Source: a virus
Strand: one strand, 5' to 3'
Length of the DNA: 64,000 bases
Virus record (IMG/VR): IMGVR_UViG_3300032331_003609
Location: 62,001 to 126,000 of that record
Under the pieces are notes generated by a model. It worked only from the letters and a program-made list of their open reading frames with translations. It did not search any database and was not told the origin of the DNA. Shown here one piece after another: positions 50,774 through 61,400 of the stretch. Position 1 is the first letter of the stretch. Each line of letters begins with the position of its first letter. The position numbers were made by a program, and so were the translations under genes.

Positions 50774-52434
50774 GATTAACCAAAATAGAATGGAGGAATT
50801 TTGCATCGTATGGTAATAAGATCCAAAATTTATCTTTTGATGAAAATACAGGATTATATTTAGTAGTTGGGGAAAATGGTGCAGGTAAATCAACAATTTC
50901 CGATGTTATAACATATGGGCTATATGGAAAATTAGAAGGAAAAAAACTTAAAGATATTCCAAACAGAATTAATGGTAATGCATGGGTAAGAATAACTTTC
51001 ATTTCTAATGGGGAAGAATATAGTGTAGAAAGAGGAATAGACCCATCTATATTTAATCTTTATGTCAATGGAAATTTATACGATAAAGCAGGGTCTAGAT
51101 CGGTTCAAGAATATCTAACCGACGATATTATACAAATACCTAATTACGTTTTTAATAACACAATATCCCTCTCGATTAATGATTTTAAAAGCTTTCTTAA
51201 AATGTCTCCTGCTGATAAGAAATCTATCATTGATAAAATATTTGGATTCTATGTGATTAATGAAATGAGAGATTTGTTGAAAGAAGAATCCAAATCGATC
51301 AAAGAAAACATGGCTAGGCTAAATGGTGAAATAGATGGCCTTACAAGAACTCTTTCTAGAACACAAGAAGAATTACAATCTCTGTCAGAAAAAATAAAGG
51401 AAGATTCTAAAGACAAAATAGGTGATTTAGAAGATAAGATTTCTAAATTCTCATCCTTATTGGAAATACACAAAGAAAAGGTTAAAGAATTCAATCAACT
51501 GGATTTAGAAATTTCAGGGCAGGTAAAATCTGCATACAGAGCTTTAACCACAGCAAAGGAATCTAAAAGAACTATAGAACAAAAAATTAGACTTTACGAA
51601 AATGATAAATGTCCAACGTGCACCACAGATCTTTCCGGAGCATTTCATCAAAGTTTAAAGGATGATCTTAATAAACAGCTTAATGATTTTGAAGATAGCA
51701 TAAAATCTTCTCAAGATAGTTATGACGAAGCCCTAGAGAAAGAATCGGAGGTAAGAAAAGAAAAAGCATCTATAACCGAAAAGGGAAATAGAATAATGGT
51801 TAATATAAATTCAACCAAAGAGGAGCTTAAAAAAATAAAATCAGCATCTGCAATACAGGGATTAGATTCTCTAAAAAGGATATCAGAAGAAACAAGAGAT
51901 AGCATTCAGGATTTCTCACAGGAGAGAGTTAAAGAGGATAAAAAATCTGAATGGATAAAAAAGATAGAGGATATTCTTGGAGACAGAGGAGTTAAACAAT
52001 TAGCTTTGAAAACTATACTTCCTTCTCTAAACGGAAATATATCAGAATTAATGGAATCCCTACATCTTCCATATACTGTTACGTTCGATGAGGATTTTAA
52101 CGCATCGGTTGTTCATATGGGTGAAGAGATATCAACATCTACTCTCAGTACTGGTGAAATGAAGAAAGTTGATTTTGCAGTGCTTTTATCGGTTATAAAA
52201 TTGATGAAAATAAGATTTAGCTCAATTAATTTGCTTTTCCTAGATGAGATTTTCAGTTCGGTGGATCCTGATGGTGTTTATACTATACTAAACACACTTA
52301 GAAAAATATGTGATGATCTTGGTTTAAATGTTTTTGTTATAAACCATGCCCCAATGCCTACTGAGATATTTGATTACAAGATGGAAATACAGAAAAGAAA
52401 CAACTTTTCTGACCTTCTTGTAGAGAAGGTATAG
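50770..52434 (+). CDS. gp46-like SMC/Rad50 ATPase
   Basis: A 554-residue ABC-type ATPase with Walker A GENGAGKS at 34-41. A central coiled coil (about 170-420) carries the zinc hook CPTC near 281. The signature TLSTGEMKKVDFAVLL and Walker B LLFLDEIFSSVDPDG follow. It partners gp47 in end processing. Coupled to gp47 by ATGA overlap. Confidence 0.92.
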   Translation: MRLTKIEWRNFASYGNKIQNLSFDENTGLYLVVGENGAGKSTISDVITYGLYGKLEGKKLKDIPNRINGNAWVRITFISNGEEYSVERGIDPSIFNLYVNGNLYDKAGSRSVQEYLTDDIIQIPNYVFNNTISLSINDFKSFLKMSPADKKSIIDKIFGFYVINEMRDLLKEESKSIKENMARLNGEIDGLTRTLSRTQEELQSLSEKIKEDSKDKIGDLEDKISKFSSLLEIHKEKVKEFNQLDLEISGQVKSAYRALTTAKESKRTIEQKIRLYENDKCPTCTTDLSGAFHQSLKDDLNKQLNDFEDSIKSSQDSYDEALEKESEVRKEKASITEKGNRIMVNINSTKEELKKIKSASAIQGLDSLKRISEETRDSIQDFSQERVKEDKKSEWIKKIEDILGDRGVKQLALKTILPSLNGNISELMESLHLPYTVTFDEDFNASVVHMGEEISTSTLSTGEMKKVDFAVLLSVIKLMKIRFSSINLLFLDEIFSSVDPDGVYTILNTLRKICDDLGLNVFVINHAPMPTEIFDYKMEIQKRNNFSDLLVEKV

Positions 52435-52441
52435 AAATTTC

Positions 52442-52451
52442 AATATATAGG
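52442..52451 (+). promoter_or_regulatory. GATATATAA-like box
   Basis: AATATATAGG, 3 bases before the ATG at 52455, at the switch from replication to structural genes. Confidence 0.4.
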
Positions 52452-52454
52452 AGT

Positions 52455-52775
52455 ATGGCAATATCATCTAGAAACGATATAGAAAAATACTCTTATTTCT
52501 TTGTTACAAAGAATAATAAAAGATCGCTCTCAAATCTCCCTGCAAGCGAATTTCTAATTTACAAATTCGAAAATCCGGTGTCTGCCCAAAGAGGAAAGAC
52601 CTTTTTGACCGATGAATATGTTACTAATGTATACGAGCTAGGAGATAATACATATAATGAAGGGTCATTTCTTCATCCAAAATACACGAATCAGAAGAAT
52701 TTGCCCATAGAATTCAAATATAATGAACTCCCTGTTATAGATGTATTTGTAGAGGAGAGTAGAAACATAAAATAA
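52455..52775 (+). CDS. Hypothetical protein, probably structural
   Basis: A 106-residue protein (MAISSRNDIEKYSYFFVTKN) at the head of the structural gene run, 5 bases before the gp15-like gene. Mixed alpha/beta, with no recognisable motif. Its position suggests a small virion or tail-assembly protein. Confidence 0.6.
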   Translation: MAISSRNDIEKYSYFFVTKNNKRSLSNLPASEFLIYKFENPVSAQRGKTFLTDEYVTNVYELGDNTYNEGSFLHPKYTNQKNLPIEFKYNELPVIDVFVEESRNIK

Positions 52776-52780
52776 AATTT

Positions 52781-53578
52781 ATGAATTTTTTAGATAAATT
52801 TAATAGCGATGATATCTTCTTTAGGGGGCTTATCATAGGTATGCTTAAGTCGTTGAATGAAAAAATAACATACTTCCAAACAACTAGCGGAGGTAAAATA
52901 CAAGAGATTTACATTCCCTTCTTTTATTCTTTAGCTGGAGATGAATCTTTTTTGCAGGATTTCTACATAAATTACGGGGATTGCGACGGTAATCCAGCTT
53001 TTGCAGAAGGAAATTATGATGTTATACCTAGGGGGGTTTTAGAATATTCAGGATCTAGGGTTAATAATGCATCTACGACGAATAAGTATGTAAGGGGAAC
53101 ATACGAAAAAGAAATCATGCAAGATAGCGGGGGTTCCGAAATGAGAGCGTATTCGGCTTATCTTGCGCCTATTCCAATTGATGCAGCATTTAATCTTAAA
53201 ATTAAAGTTGATACCACGACGGATGCACTTAAAATACAAGCAAGGGTAATTGAGGTTCTATTTAAAAATTTCATCTATTACTTTGAATACAACGGATTTA
53301 GAATTCCAGTCCAGGTTTCTTTGCCAGATACTGTTCCAGAAAAAACACCAAATCAGTTTAATTTCAGCTATGGAAGTACTAGAGGGGAGGGAATAACATT
53401 ATCTCTTTCCGTAAATACCGAGACCTATCTTCCTCAGTTAGATATGTCCACTGAAAGATTTAGGGGTAATTTGATGCAAGGGGGCATTAAAGTAAAAACA
53501 GAGCTTGGTGTAGTTCCCGATGATAATTCTACTATTTTAAAGGGGATTGATATCCTTTCCGAAAAGACCATTAAATAA
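52781..53578 (+). CDS. gp15-like tail sheath stabiliser
   Basis: A 265-residue protein. IQEIYIPFFYSLAGDESFLQ, a VIPRGVLEYSG segment and NLKIKVDTTTDALKIQARVI follow the order of T4 gp15-like proximal tail sheath stabilisation and completion proteins. Recognition rests on this domain order and on its place near gp16/gp17/gp18. It would cap the tail and connect it to the head. Confidence 0.65.
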   Translation: MNFLDKFNSDDIFFRGLIIGMLKSLNEKITYFQTTSGGKIQEIYIPFFYSLAGDESFLQDFYINYGDCDGNPAFAEGNYDVIPRGVLEYSGSRVNNASTTNKYVRGTYEKEIMQDSGGSEMRAYSAYLAPIPIDAAFNLKIKVDTTTDALKIQARVIEVLFKNFIYYFEYNGFRIPVQVSLPDTVPEKTPNQFNFSYGSTRGEGITLSLSVNTETYLPQLDMSTERFRGNLMQGGIKVKTELGVVPDDNSTILKGIDILSEKTIK

Positions 53579-53584
53579 TTCGCT

Positions 53585-53593
53585 GATATATAG
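53585..53593 (+). promoter_or_regulatory. GATATATAA-like box
   Basis: GATATATAG, 5 bases before the ATG at 53599. Confidence 0.45.
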
Positions 53594-53598
53594 AAGCG

Positions 53599-55761
53599 AT
53601 GACAGATCCTATCATATTTTCGTCTATAGGTAACTATAGAATCATAAACTACAATGCTCCGTTCAAAGGCGTTGAAAAATTCAATGGGTGGATTATAGAG
53701 ACAGAGGAGGAGCAAGAGCCAAGTAGTTATTTATTAAAAGAATTCAGATGGAGTACCAATAATAGCAATTGGTCCCTATGGATGCCACTTCATCAAGAAG
53801 TTATAGACGGATTGGAATTAAATCCAGATAAAGATCTTTATTTGGAATTTAAATTTACTGCTCATTCTAACGAGGATTCAAGTCCATATCTTTCGGAGGG
53901 GACCAATTTACATCCCCAGATAGTGTTAAACAACTTTGATTTGGATCTTAAATATAAGGTCATAGATTACAGAGATCTTGCTACTAAACCTGCAATAATG
54001 TGTTCTAAAGAGCTATACACAAAGTCTATTATTTTTAATAGTTGCTCTCCTGATAAGCTTTTTAAACCTTACGATGTGAATAGGGGTATAAATATCTACC
54101 AGGATCTAAGTAAGACAGTAAACACGCTATTTGGACATGAAGTTAGTTATTACTCAGTTCAGCCTAATGGTAGAGGTAAAGATGTTGTATTAAAAGAATA
54201 CAGCTTATTTGATGTTGTTGATGAGAAGTGCATTAAAGTAATGGTTCCTGGAAATAACTTCCCTGATAATAAACCAATATTCGACACATTTGGTATTCAA
54301 TTTGAACAACCATTAGAGATACACATAGACAGAAAATACTTTGAAGAATTTTTTGGAAAGGGTGCTGCTCCTAGAAAAAGAGATATTATTTTCTTCCCTT
54401 TAACGAATAGGATCTATCAGATAGAATCTACCTATCTGCACAGAGATTTTAATCTATATCCGGTTTACTTCAAATGTCAACTGATGAAGTATGAGGTAAA
54501 ACAAAATACTCAGTTTAATAATAAAGTTGCAGAAAAAGAGCTCCTTGATTACACGGTAAACACCCAAGATCTTTTTGGCGAAGAGACCAAGAATGAAATA
54601 GAAAAGGTAACTAAAAAGCAACAGTATTTCGTTTCATCTCAAAGAAGAAATGAGGATCCTACCAGATCTTATATTGACCATTATCTCCCAATCATAGAAT
54701 TTGATTTAAATAACAATTGGACTATCATATTAAATAGCTATTACGATTTAGAAAGATTTGTTTATGACGATCCTAATGCTACTAGTAAATCTGAGATAGA
54801 AAGACAAGCTGTTAGATATAAATCAATTCCTGCTTTAAACGATGGTGAAGAATTATCTTTCACGTGTTGGTTTAAAACTAGAAATTATATAGACAAAACA
54901 AAATTAGTTAATAGACCAGCAGCTAAGGCTTCAATATCATCGTACACACAAGGAGCTGGATTTATAACATATTCAACGTGGCCCAATACACACAAATTAA
55001 CAACATCTGATGAGTATATTTCTATACTAGCCGATGCTCCGAGATCTGGAGGATTCCGTATATTAGAAATTCCTGACGAATACACATTTAAGGTAAAAGA
55101 TAACGGAACCGAGATAACAGCATCTCTTGCAACATGGAAAGTACAGAAGGCACAGGCTAGAACATTAGTATACGGCAGAAACGATCATAATAAAGGGATC
55201 TGGATACAAATGATCTGGTCAGGAACAAATACAACACCAACAAGCACTGAATATATTCAAACGGGATCATTCAGAATTTTGGTTAATGACCTTGAAATTC
55301 TATCACCATTCGGAGCAGGAACCCCGACAGCAAACGGAAATTTCATTCCATCCCTTGATGAATGGTACGGATTTGTATTTAATTTCTCAAATATTTTTAA
55401 ACAATATTCTATTAATGTTTGGCAAATGCTTTATGATCCCGAAAATCCAGAAGCACAAACATCAGATTTGGGAATTGTACATTACAAAGAGGGATTAAAT
55501 ACAGATAAGTATACATACACCTTAGAATCTAACGTCGAGTCAGATAACCAAAAGGTAACTTGGGGTACAGATAATAATGCATATAAAGTTTTGGGAGGAC
55601 CCCTATATTTAAGCAATTTAAGAATCTTCCAAAATATGATAGAAAAAGAAAAACAATCAGCAATCTTAAACCAAAACGTAGTTGGGGATTCACAATTAGC
55701 AATCATAATAGATAATGCTAAACCTGTTCTGAAATTACCTAAGATTGCTAAAAACCGATAA
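53599..55761 (+). CDS. gp14-like neck protein with C-terminal concanavalin-like domain
   Basis: A 720-residue protein. PLEIHIDRKYFEEFFGKG, then PRKRDIIFFPLTNRIYQIES and FYLYPVYFKCQL-like text near residue 235-300 match the T4 gp14 neck core. Residues ~395-700 form a concanavalin-like domain (ELSFTCWFKTRNYIDKTK, GSFRILVNDLEIL, DEWYGFVFNFSN, GGPLYLSNLRIF). T4 gp14 is about 256 residues, so this is a large fusion. The added domain could be a glycan-binding decoration. Its start is the ATG after a GATATATAG box. Confidence 0.6.
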   Translation: MTDPIIFSSIGNYRIINYNAPFKGVEKFNGWIIETEEEQEPSSYLLKEFRWSTNNSNWSLWMPLHQEVIDGLELNPDKDLYLEFKFTAHSNEDSSPYLSEGTNLHPQIVLNNFDLDLKYKVIDYRDLATKPAIMCSKELYTKSIIFNSCSPDKLFKPYDVNRGINIYQDLSKTVNTLFGHEVSYYSVQPNGRGKDVVLKEYSLFDVVDEKCIKVMVPGNNFPDNKPIFDTFGIQFEQPLEIHIDRKYFEEFFGKGAAPRKRDIIFFPLTNRIYQIESTYLHRDFNLYPVYFKCQLMKYEVKQNTQFNNKVAEKELLDYTVNTQDLFGEETKNEIEKVTKKQQYFVSSQRRNEDPTRSYIDHYLPIIEFDLNNNWTIILNSYYDLERFVYDDPNATSKSEIERQAVRYKSIPALNDGEELSFTCWFKTRNYIDKTKLVNRPAAKASISSYTQGAGFITYSTWPNTHKLTTSDEYISILADAPRSGGFRILEIPDEYTFKVKDNGTEITASLATWKVQKAQARTLVYGRNDHNKGIWIQMIWSGTNTTPTSTEYIQTGSFRILVNDLEILSPFGAGTPTANGNFIPSLDEWYGFVFNFSNIFKQYSINVWQMLYDPENPEAQTSDLGIVHYKEGLNTDKYTYTLESNVESDNQKVTWGTDNNAYKVLGGPLYLSNLRIFQNMIEKEKQSAILNQNVVGDSQLAIIIDNAKPVLKLPKIAKNR

Positions 55762-55765
55762 TTTT

Positions 55766-56560
55766 ATGCCGAGAAGACCCCCAAAAAATACCACAGAAAA
55801 GCCTAATATAGAAGAGGCTCTTAAAAAGAAACAGCAGCTAGAGGACCTTATTTTTTCGAATGAGACATTAGATGGATTAACTTCACCTGATATTCCAGCG
55901 ATGAGACCAGAGAGGATAATGAATTTTGATGCTCTGAAAACAGAGGTTGAAGCAGAGTCAAAAGCTATATTGAATTCTTTAATCAAATTTCACATGGATA
56001 CTGATGTTATCAGTGAGGATGATTATGTTAATTATAGAGCTAAGATTGATGCATTAAGTATTTCTACTATGGCATTTCAAATCAGAACAGCTCAGCACGC
56101 AGTTACTAAGATGCTTGACGAAATTGATGCAGGTGGTCAATATCAGGCAAGAAATTTTGAGGTATTAACATCTATGCAGAATCAATTAATGCAAATGCCT
56201 ATAAAATTTCAGGAGTATCTTTCAAAGATGGAAAAGACCTATAAGGATCTAAACAATGAAGCAAAAAATTCAGGTAATGTCCAACAAAGAGAAATAACAG
56301 ATAGCGAGGGAAATCCTGTTATGATACCAGGGATAAACGGAGAAGGTGGAACAGTAAAGGTGAGAGGGAATAAAACCCTAATGGAAGGATTACAGAATGT
56401 TATTAAAACTGAGGTTATAATTAAGAAGGCTCAGATAATAGAAGATGAAGATAAAAATCTAATCGATCCTAAAATGAAGGATCTAATAACTCCAGAAAGT
56501 GAACTAAAACAACAAATGGAAGACGAGACTAGAATAGATCTCGACGACGATTTATTTTAA
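55766..56560 (+). CDS. Probable small terminase subunit (gp16-like)
   Basis: A 264-residue, largely helical, acidic protein directly upstream of the large terminase. Helices such as DVISEDDYVNYRAKIDALSI and NFEVLTSMQNQLMQMPIKFQ are typical of gp16. No clear motif exists in this family, so the call rests on position and fold type. The ATG at 55766 follows the previous stop by 4 bases and is preferred to one at 55745. Confidence 0.6.
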   Translation: MPRRPPKNTTEKPNIEEALKKKQQLEDLIFSNETLDGLTSPDIPAMRPERIMNFDALKTEVEAESKAILNSLIKFHMDTDVISEDDYVNYRAKIDALSISTMAFQIRTAQHAVTKMLDEIDAGGQYQARNFEVLTSMQNQLMQMPIKFQEYLSKMEKTYKDLNNEAKNSGNVQQREITDSEGNPVMIPGINGEGGTVKVRGNKTLMEGLQNVIKTEVIIKKAQIIEDEDKNLIDPKMKDLITPESELKQQMEDETRIDLDDDLF

Positions 56561-56563
56561 TAT

Positions 56564-58372
56564 ATGGCCGAGGAAAAACAAGTAAGTAATTATTGGACAA
56601 CTGAGAGGGTCAATAAAATTATCCAGAATGCGGATGAAAATGGGGTAGATTTTAAAGATGTCGACAATCCATTTCATGAGAACGATCCTGAGTTAAGAAG
56701 GGGTGGAATATTATACGAATATACCGAATGGGAGGTTGATGAATTTAAAAAATGTGCTTCTGACGTTACTTATTTTGCTAATACCTATTGTAATGCTATG
56801 ACTGATGAGGGTATTAGAAAGATCACTCTTAGGGATTATCAGGAGCAAATTCTTACCCAATACCAAGAACACCGGTTTAATATATTTTTAAGCCCCAGAC
56901 AAAGTGGTAAGACCGTTACATCTTCTATATTTCTTCTCTGGTACCTTCTTTTCAATTTTGATAAGAATGCCATGATTCTTGCAAATATCGGTGATACTGC
57001 AACTGAATTAATGGATAAGATTAAGATTATTATGAAGGGTCTGCCATTCTTCTTAAAGCCTGGTGTATTTGTGTACAATGTCATGACCATGAAGTTTGAT
57101 AACGGATGTAGAATAATGGCTAAGACGACAACTAAACAGTCCTCTATTGGTTTTACTGTTCACTTCTTGTATATGGATGAGTTTGCACACATCAATCCTA
57201 ACTTTATAGGCCAATTCTTTAAATCTGTATATCCTACTATATCATCATCTAAAATATCAAGGATCATTATTACATCCACACCAAACGGGATGAATAAGTT
57301 CTATGAGATCTATAAATCTGCTATCGAAGGTCATAATGAATTTAATCCAATCAGGGTGGATTGGTGGCAAGTTCCTGGAAGAGACGAGGAATGGAAAAAG
57401 AAAGAGATAGCCAATTTAGGATCGGAAGAGGATTTTAACCAGGAATATGGAAATCAATTTTTAAGTTCATCTAAGCTATTATTGGATTCATACACTCTTA
57501 AAAAATTAAAGAAGACTGAGGTACAATTTGTTCATAAAGAACTTTTGCCTTTTCAAAATTCAATCATAGATTATAAAGACCTGACTTGGCATCCTAGTTT
57601 TGATCCCTGTAATTTATGGGAAGATGGGGAAAACAAAAGATTTATAATTTCAGTAGATACTGCAGGGGGAGGGGGAGGTGATTATAGTGTGGTCAATATA
57701 TTAAAGATATCGCCAAAGCCTCTGGCAATGATCGAGGAAAAGAAATTTTTTGAAGACGAGTCTGATTTTTTCTCCCTTCTTCAGGTTGGTTTATTCAGAT
57801 CTAACCTGATACAAATAGAAGAATTGAAGGTATTTTTAGAAATTTTATGCACCGAGGTATTTAATCCGGAACAAATAAAGATAGTAATGGAGGTTGACTA
57901 TAGGGGGGAATATTTAATTGAAAAATTATTAAGTGGTGAAAAACTATTTTCCGAAATGTTCGTCTACACAAAACACACTGAGAGTTCTAGACAAATGAAG
58001 ACTGGCGTTAAAGTTACACCTAAGACAAAAGAAAAGTATTGTGAGGACCTAAAAATTAACACAAGAAATTCAAGAATTATCCCAACAGAAATAAATACTA
58101 TCCTAGAATTGAGCAATTTTGGTGAATCTAGTAAGGGAATTTACCAAAGCCAAATAGGTAAGGATGATATAGCAATGACCCTAGTTAACGCAAATTCAGT
58201 TTTTGAGTACCAAGATTTCATGTATCTAGTCATGGATATTTATGATACAGTTTCAGAAAAATACAAAAATGCAATCAATAAAAAGATAGCAGAATCCGGC
58301 GAAGGAGGCCTATCCGGAGATGCTGGAGCAAGGGAAATGGAAACTTATAATGTTTTTAGAGACTTCTTTTAG
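56564..58372 (+). CDS. Large terminase subunit (gp17-like)
   Basis: A 602-residue packaging motor. ATPase motifs: Walker A SPRQSGKT at 110-117, Walker B YMDEFAH near 205 and the coupling motif ITSTPNG near 245. RNase H-like nuclease acids: ISVDTAGG near 364, MEVDYRGE near 444 and GKDDIAMT near 533. It cuts concatemers and pumps DNA into the prohead. Complete, with the usual length for gp17. Confidence 0.95.
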   Translation: MAEEKQVSNYWTTERVNKIIQNADENGVDFKDVDNPFHENDPELRRGGILYEYTEWEVDEFKKCASDVTYFANTYCNAMTDEGIRKITLRDYQEQILTQYQEHRFNIFLSPRQSGKTVTSSIFLLWYLLFNFDKNAMILANIGDTATELMDKIKIIMKGLPFFLKPGVFVYNVMTMKFDNGCRIMAKTTTKQSSIGFTVHFLYMDEFAHINPNFIGQFFKSVYPTISSSKISRIIITSTPNGMNKFYEIYKSAIEGHNEFNPIRVDWWQVPGRDEEWKKKEIANLGSEEDFNQEYGNQFLSSSKLLLDSYTLKKLKKTEVQFVHKELLPFQNSIIDYKDLTWHPSFDPCNLWEDGENKRFIISVDTAGGGGGDYSVVNILKISPKPLAMIEEKKFFEDESDFFSLLQVGLFRSNLIQIEELKVFLEILCTEVFNPEQIKIVMEVDYRGEYLIEKLLSGEKLFSEMFVYTKHTESSRQMKTGVKVTPKTKEKYCEDLKINTRNSRIIPTEINTILELSNFGESSKGIYQSQIGKDDIAMTLVNANSVFEYQDFMYLVMDIYDTVSEKYKNAINKKIAESGEGGLSGDAGAREMETYNVFRDFF

Positions 58373-58382
58373 TGAATTATTT

Positions 58383-58391
58383 GATATATAG
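58383..58391 (+). promoter_or_regulatory. GATATATAA-like box (distal)
   Basis: GATATATAG, first of two boxes between gp17 and the sheath gene. Confidence 0.4.
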
Positions 58392-58429
58392 TTAAAGAGC
58401 AGGACTCCCCAAAGTTCTAGCCTCGAAAA

Positions 58430-58438
58430 GATATATAC
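58430..58438 (+). promoter_or_regulatory. GATATATAA-like box (proximal)
   Basis: GATATATAC, 16 bases before the sheath ATG. Two boxes would suit a very abundant protein. Confidence 0.5.
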
Positions 58439-58454
58439 AAGTAAAAAATACAAA

Positions 58455-61400
58455 ATGGCAAAGAAGTTAACTCTGGATCTATCCGTTTTTAAAAGTTCTG
58501 GTGTCTACACCTTAGAATTTGATGCTTCTGAAAATATTGTAGTAAATCCTCAGACAGTTAGATTGGTGGTTGGTTTTTCAACCAAAGGGCCTTTCAACAC
58601 TCCGGTTTATGTACCTGATGTTCAGACAGCACTTAAAGTTTTTGGCGATATCGACAGATCTTTAGAGAAAAAAGGATCATTCTTTCATCGATCAATATTC
58701 ACTTGCTTAAACAGCGGTCCTGTTTTTGCTTTGAATCTATTAAAATTAAATAACACCGTTACTGAATTATCAGAGCCTGATGTAGCAAACGGTGCTGATG
58801 TTGCAAGATACAGATCTTTCTCTTTAGATACAGCGGAAGTGAATGGTTTAAATCCAACAGAAGAATACACGAAAACAAATGCTAATCTTCCTAACCAGGA
58901 TAAATTAGTATCATCATATTACAATAAAGAGAAATTTTGGTTTCCTGATCCTAATATGCTTCTTGCCACGGTACATACAACGGACAAATCAAAATTGTTT
59001 AGCTTAGTTAATATAAGCCAAAACCCAATAAGCGTAATAATCAAGAAATCAGTTGATTCTAGATTGCCTATTAAAGGTTTTGATATAACTGCTAAAGAAT
59101 ATTTTGGAGCTAATAACGTTCCTTCTTTCATAAACCCTAACGATTACATCTCTGATTATTTTGTAGATGTTATTGCAGTAAGTGGAAATTGGGCTAATTA
59201 TTCAAAATTATCTCTAGATCCTTTATACTCTAGCTATTTCACATCAAAAGGATTTATTAAAGATCAGATTGATAATTTCTTATCACTTAAAGAAGTGAAT
59301 GTAGTTTTCTCTATTACAGGATGTTTAATTCCTGATTTTATAGATCAAAACGGAATTACCCAATACATAAAGACATTAATAAATAATCAAATAGGAAGCA
59401 CAGGAATTTTATGTGCTGTTAACGAAGAAGGATTAGATGATCTTGAATCTGGAGAATATTCATATTTAGATCTGGTTGGACACCACTTAACTGGGGTATT
59501 GGATCCTTCTAATCCTGTAATCACCGAAATTGATTTCTTAAGTTATAGTTCTCCTCTATCTGCAGATTTAACATATCAAATAGACGAACCAAATTCTCTA
59601 AATGATGCTAATAATCCTTCAGAGGAATTAGCAGAGGTAGCTACTGTATTCAGTTCTGAGTTTGAATCACCATCAACAACTGGTATCAATAAAGATGAAT
59701 TTGTTACATACAGTAGTTCAGCATTAGATGGCGGATATCCTTATTTACAAACATCTATCAGCGGAGCTACTAAAGCAGATAAGTTAGCAGCTCTTAAGAG
59801 CTTCTTAACAACAACAGCAGGATCACCTTCACCTAAATTTATAGTAGGTAAAGTTACTGGAAATTTAACGGGCAATTCTAATGCATTAATAGATTTTGCA
59901 AATAATGATCTAGTTAAATTAAAAGTTGTAGAGGTTAAAGAAGTAACAGTTGCACCAGGCAATGTTCAATTAAGAATTAAATGGTCTCACCCTTTATTCA
60001 CATCTTCTGCTCCTTTAGTTAGTCCTTATTATGATACTAGTTTATCTGATAATCATTATCAATTCTGTAAATCAGATTATTTTGATCTTATCACAGATCC
60101 AACCACAACTAAAGATGCTTATTACGGATACGAGGAATCTCCTATCTATATGGATTATGAAAAGGGTGTTATTAGCACGGGAGACGTTATTCATAAAACG
60201 TATGATGGATCTTCAGTTCAATACGTTAAATTTGAAAAATCTATCGACAGAGACGATTTCAAAATTATAGAAATGAAAGCTTATGTAGATGACGTATTTA
60301 CTACAGTAGAAGACGTAGTTGGATGGAACGCTAGTTACATGATTAATTCTAACGGATCAGGAGATACTGTAGGAAATCACATTACAAAGGCAGCTGGTTT
60401 AAATATTATCTCTTTAATAGGTAATTTAAATGAATATGTAGATATTGTTGGACCTATCACAGACAATCAGGTAGAAATGACAACGACTCAGGTTGCTGAC
60501 TCAGGTTTAAAAGTTGGTGATTATCTTGTTTCAGAGGAAACCGATCTATTCAGCAACTCAGCAGGTAACTACTTAAACAGATTAACAAAAATTATTGAAG
60601 CAAAGAGGGTTGCAGTACCGGGATCTCCTGGAAATTATACGATCTACGTTAAAACAGATAGACCTATTAAATTATTCTCAGGAAAGGTAAATAAATTTAA
60701 GCCTATTCACCAATTCATTGATACATTCAAATTTACATATCTTCCAGGATTTCAATTGAAAGCCAGCCATAGACCAAACGGAAGCGATGATAGATTAGAT
60801 GAAATACTTAATGTTCTATCAGAAACTAACATCTCTAAGACATTATCAGACAGAAATATTATCACATTTAGATATGTGGTTGATACATTCGATGGTCAAG
60901 TACAGACTAATTCTAAATACCAATTAGCATTGCTTGCTAAGAACAGACAAAAATGCTTAGCAATCATAAATGCTCCTTCTATGGAGAAATTCAAAAATTC
61001 AGTAGATCCTAGATTTACCGAATCACCTTCATCAACTAATCCTTCACCTTTATTAAACGCGAAGTATATTGCAGATGGTGGTAACTTAGAATTAAATCCT
61101 TCATTCAGATTTACACTACCTGATGAGGACAGTGGCGCTAAATTCTGCGGTGTATTTGCTCCGTTCTTAACAATTAGAGAGAATGGTAAGAATTTCAATA
61201 TACCTCCAGCAGCACACGTAAGTAATAACTTTATTAGAAAATTCGTTACAGGCGAACCTTATTCAATCGTAGCTGGTCAAAAAAGAGGTGTATTATCAGG
61301 TTCAAACTTAGTAGGTTTAGAATATGATTTCTCTCAGGACGATAGGGATTACTTAGAACCATTCGGAATTAATCCGATCGTAAGAAAAAGGAATATTGGA

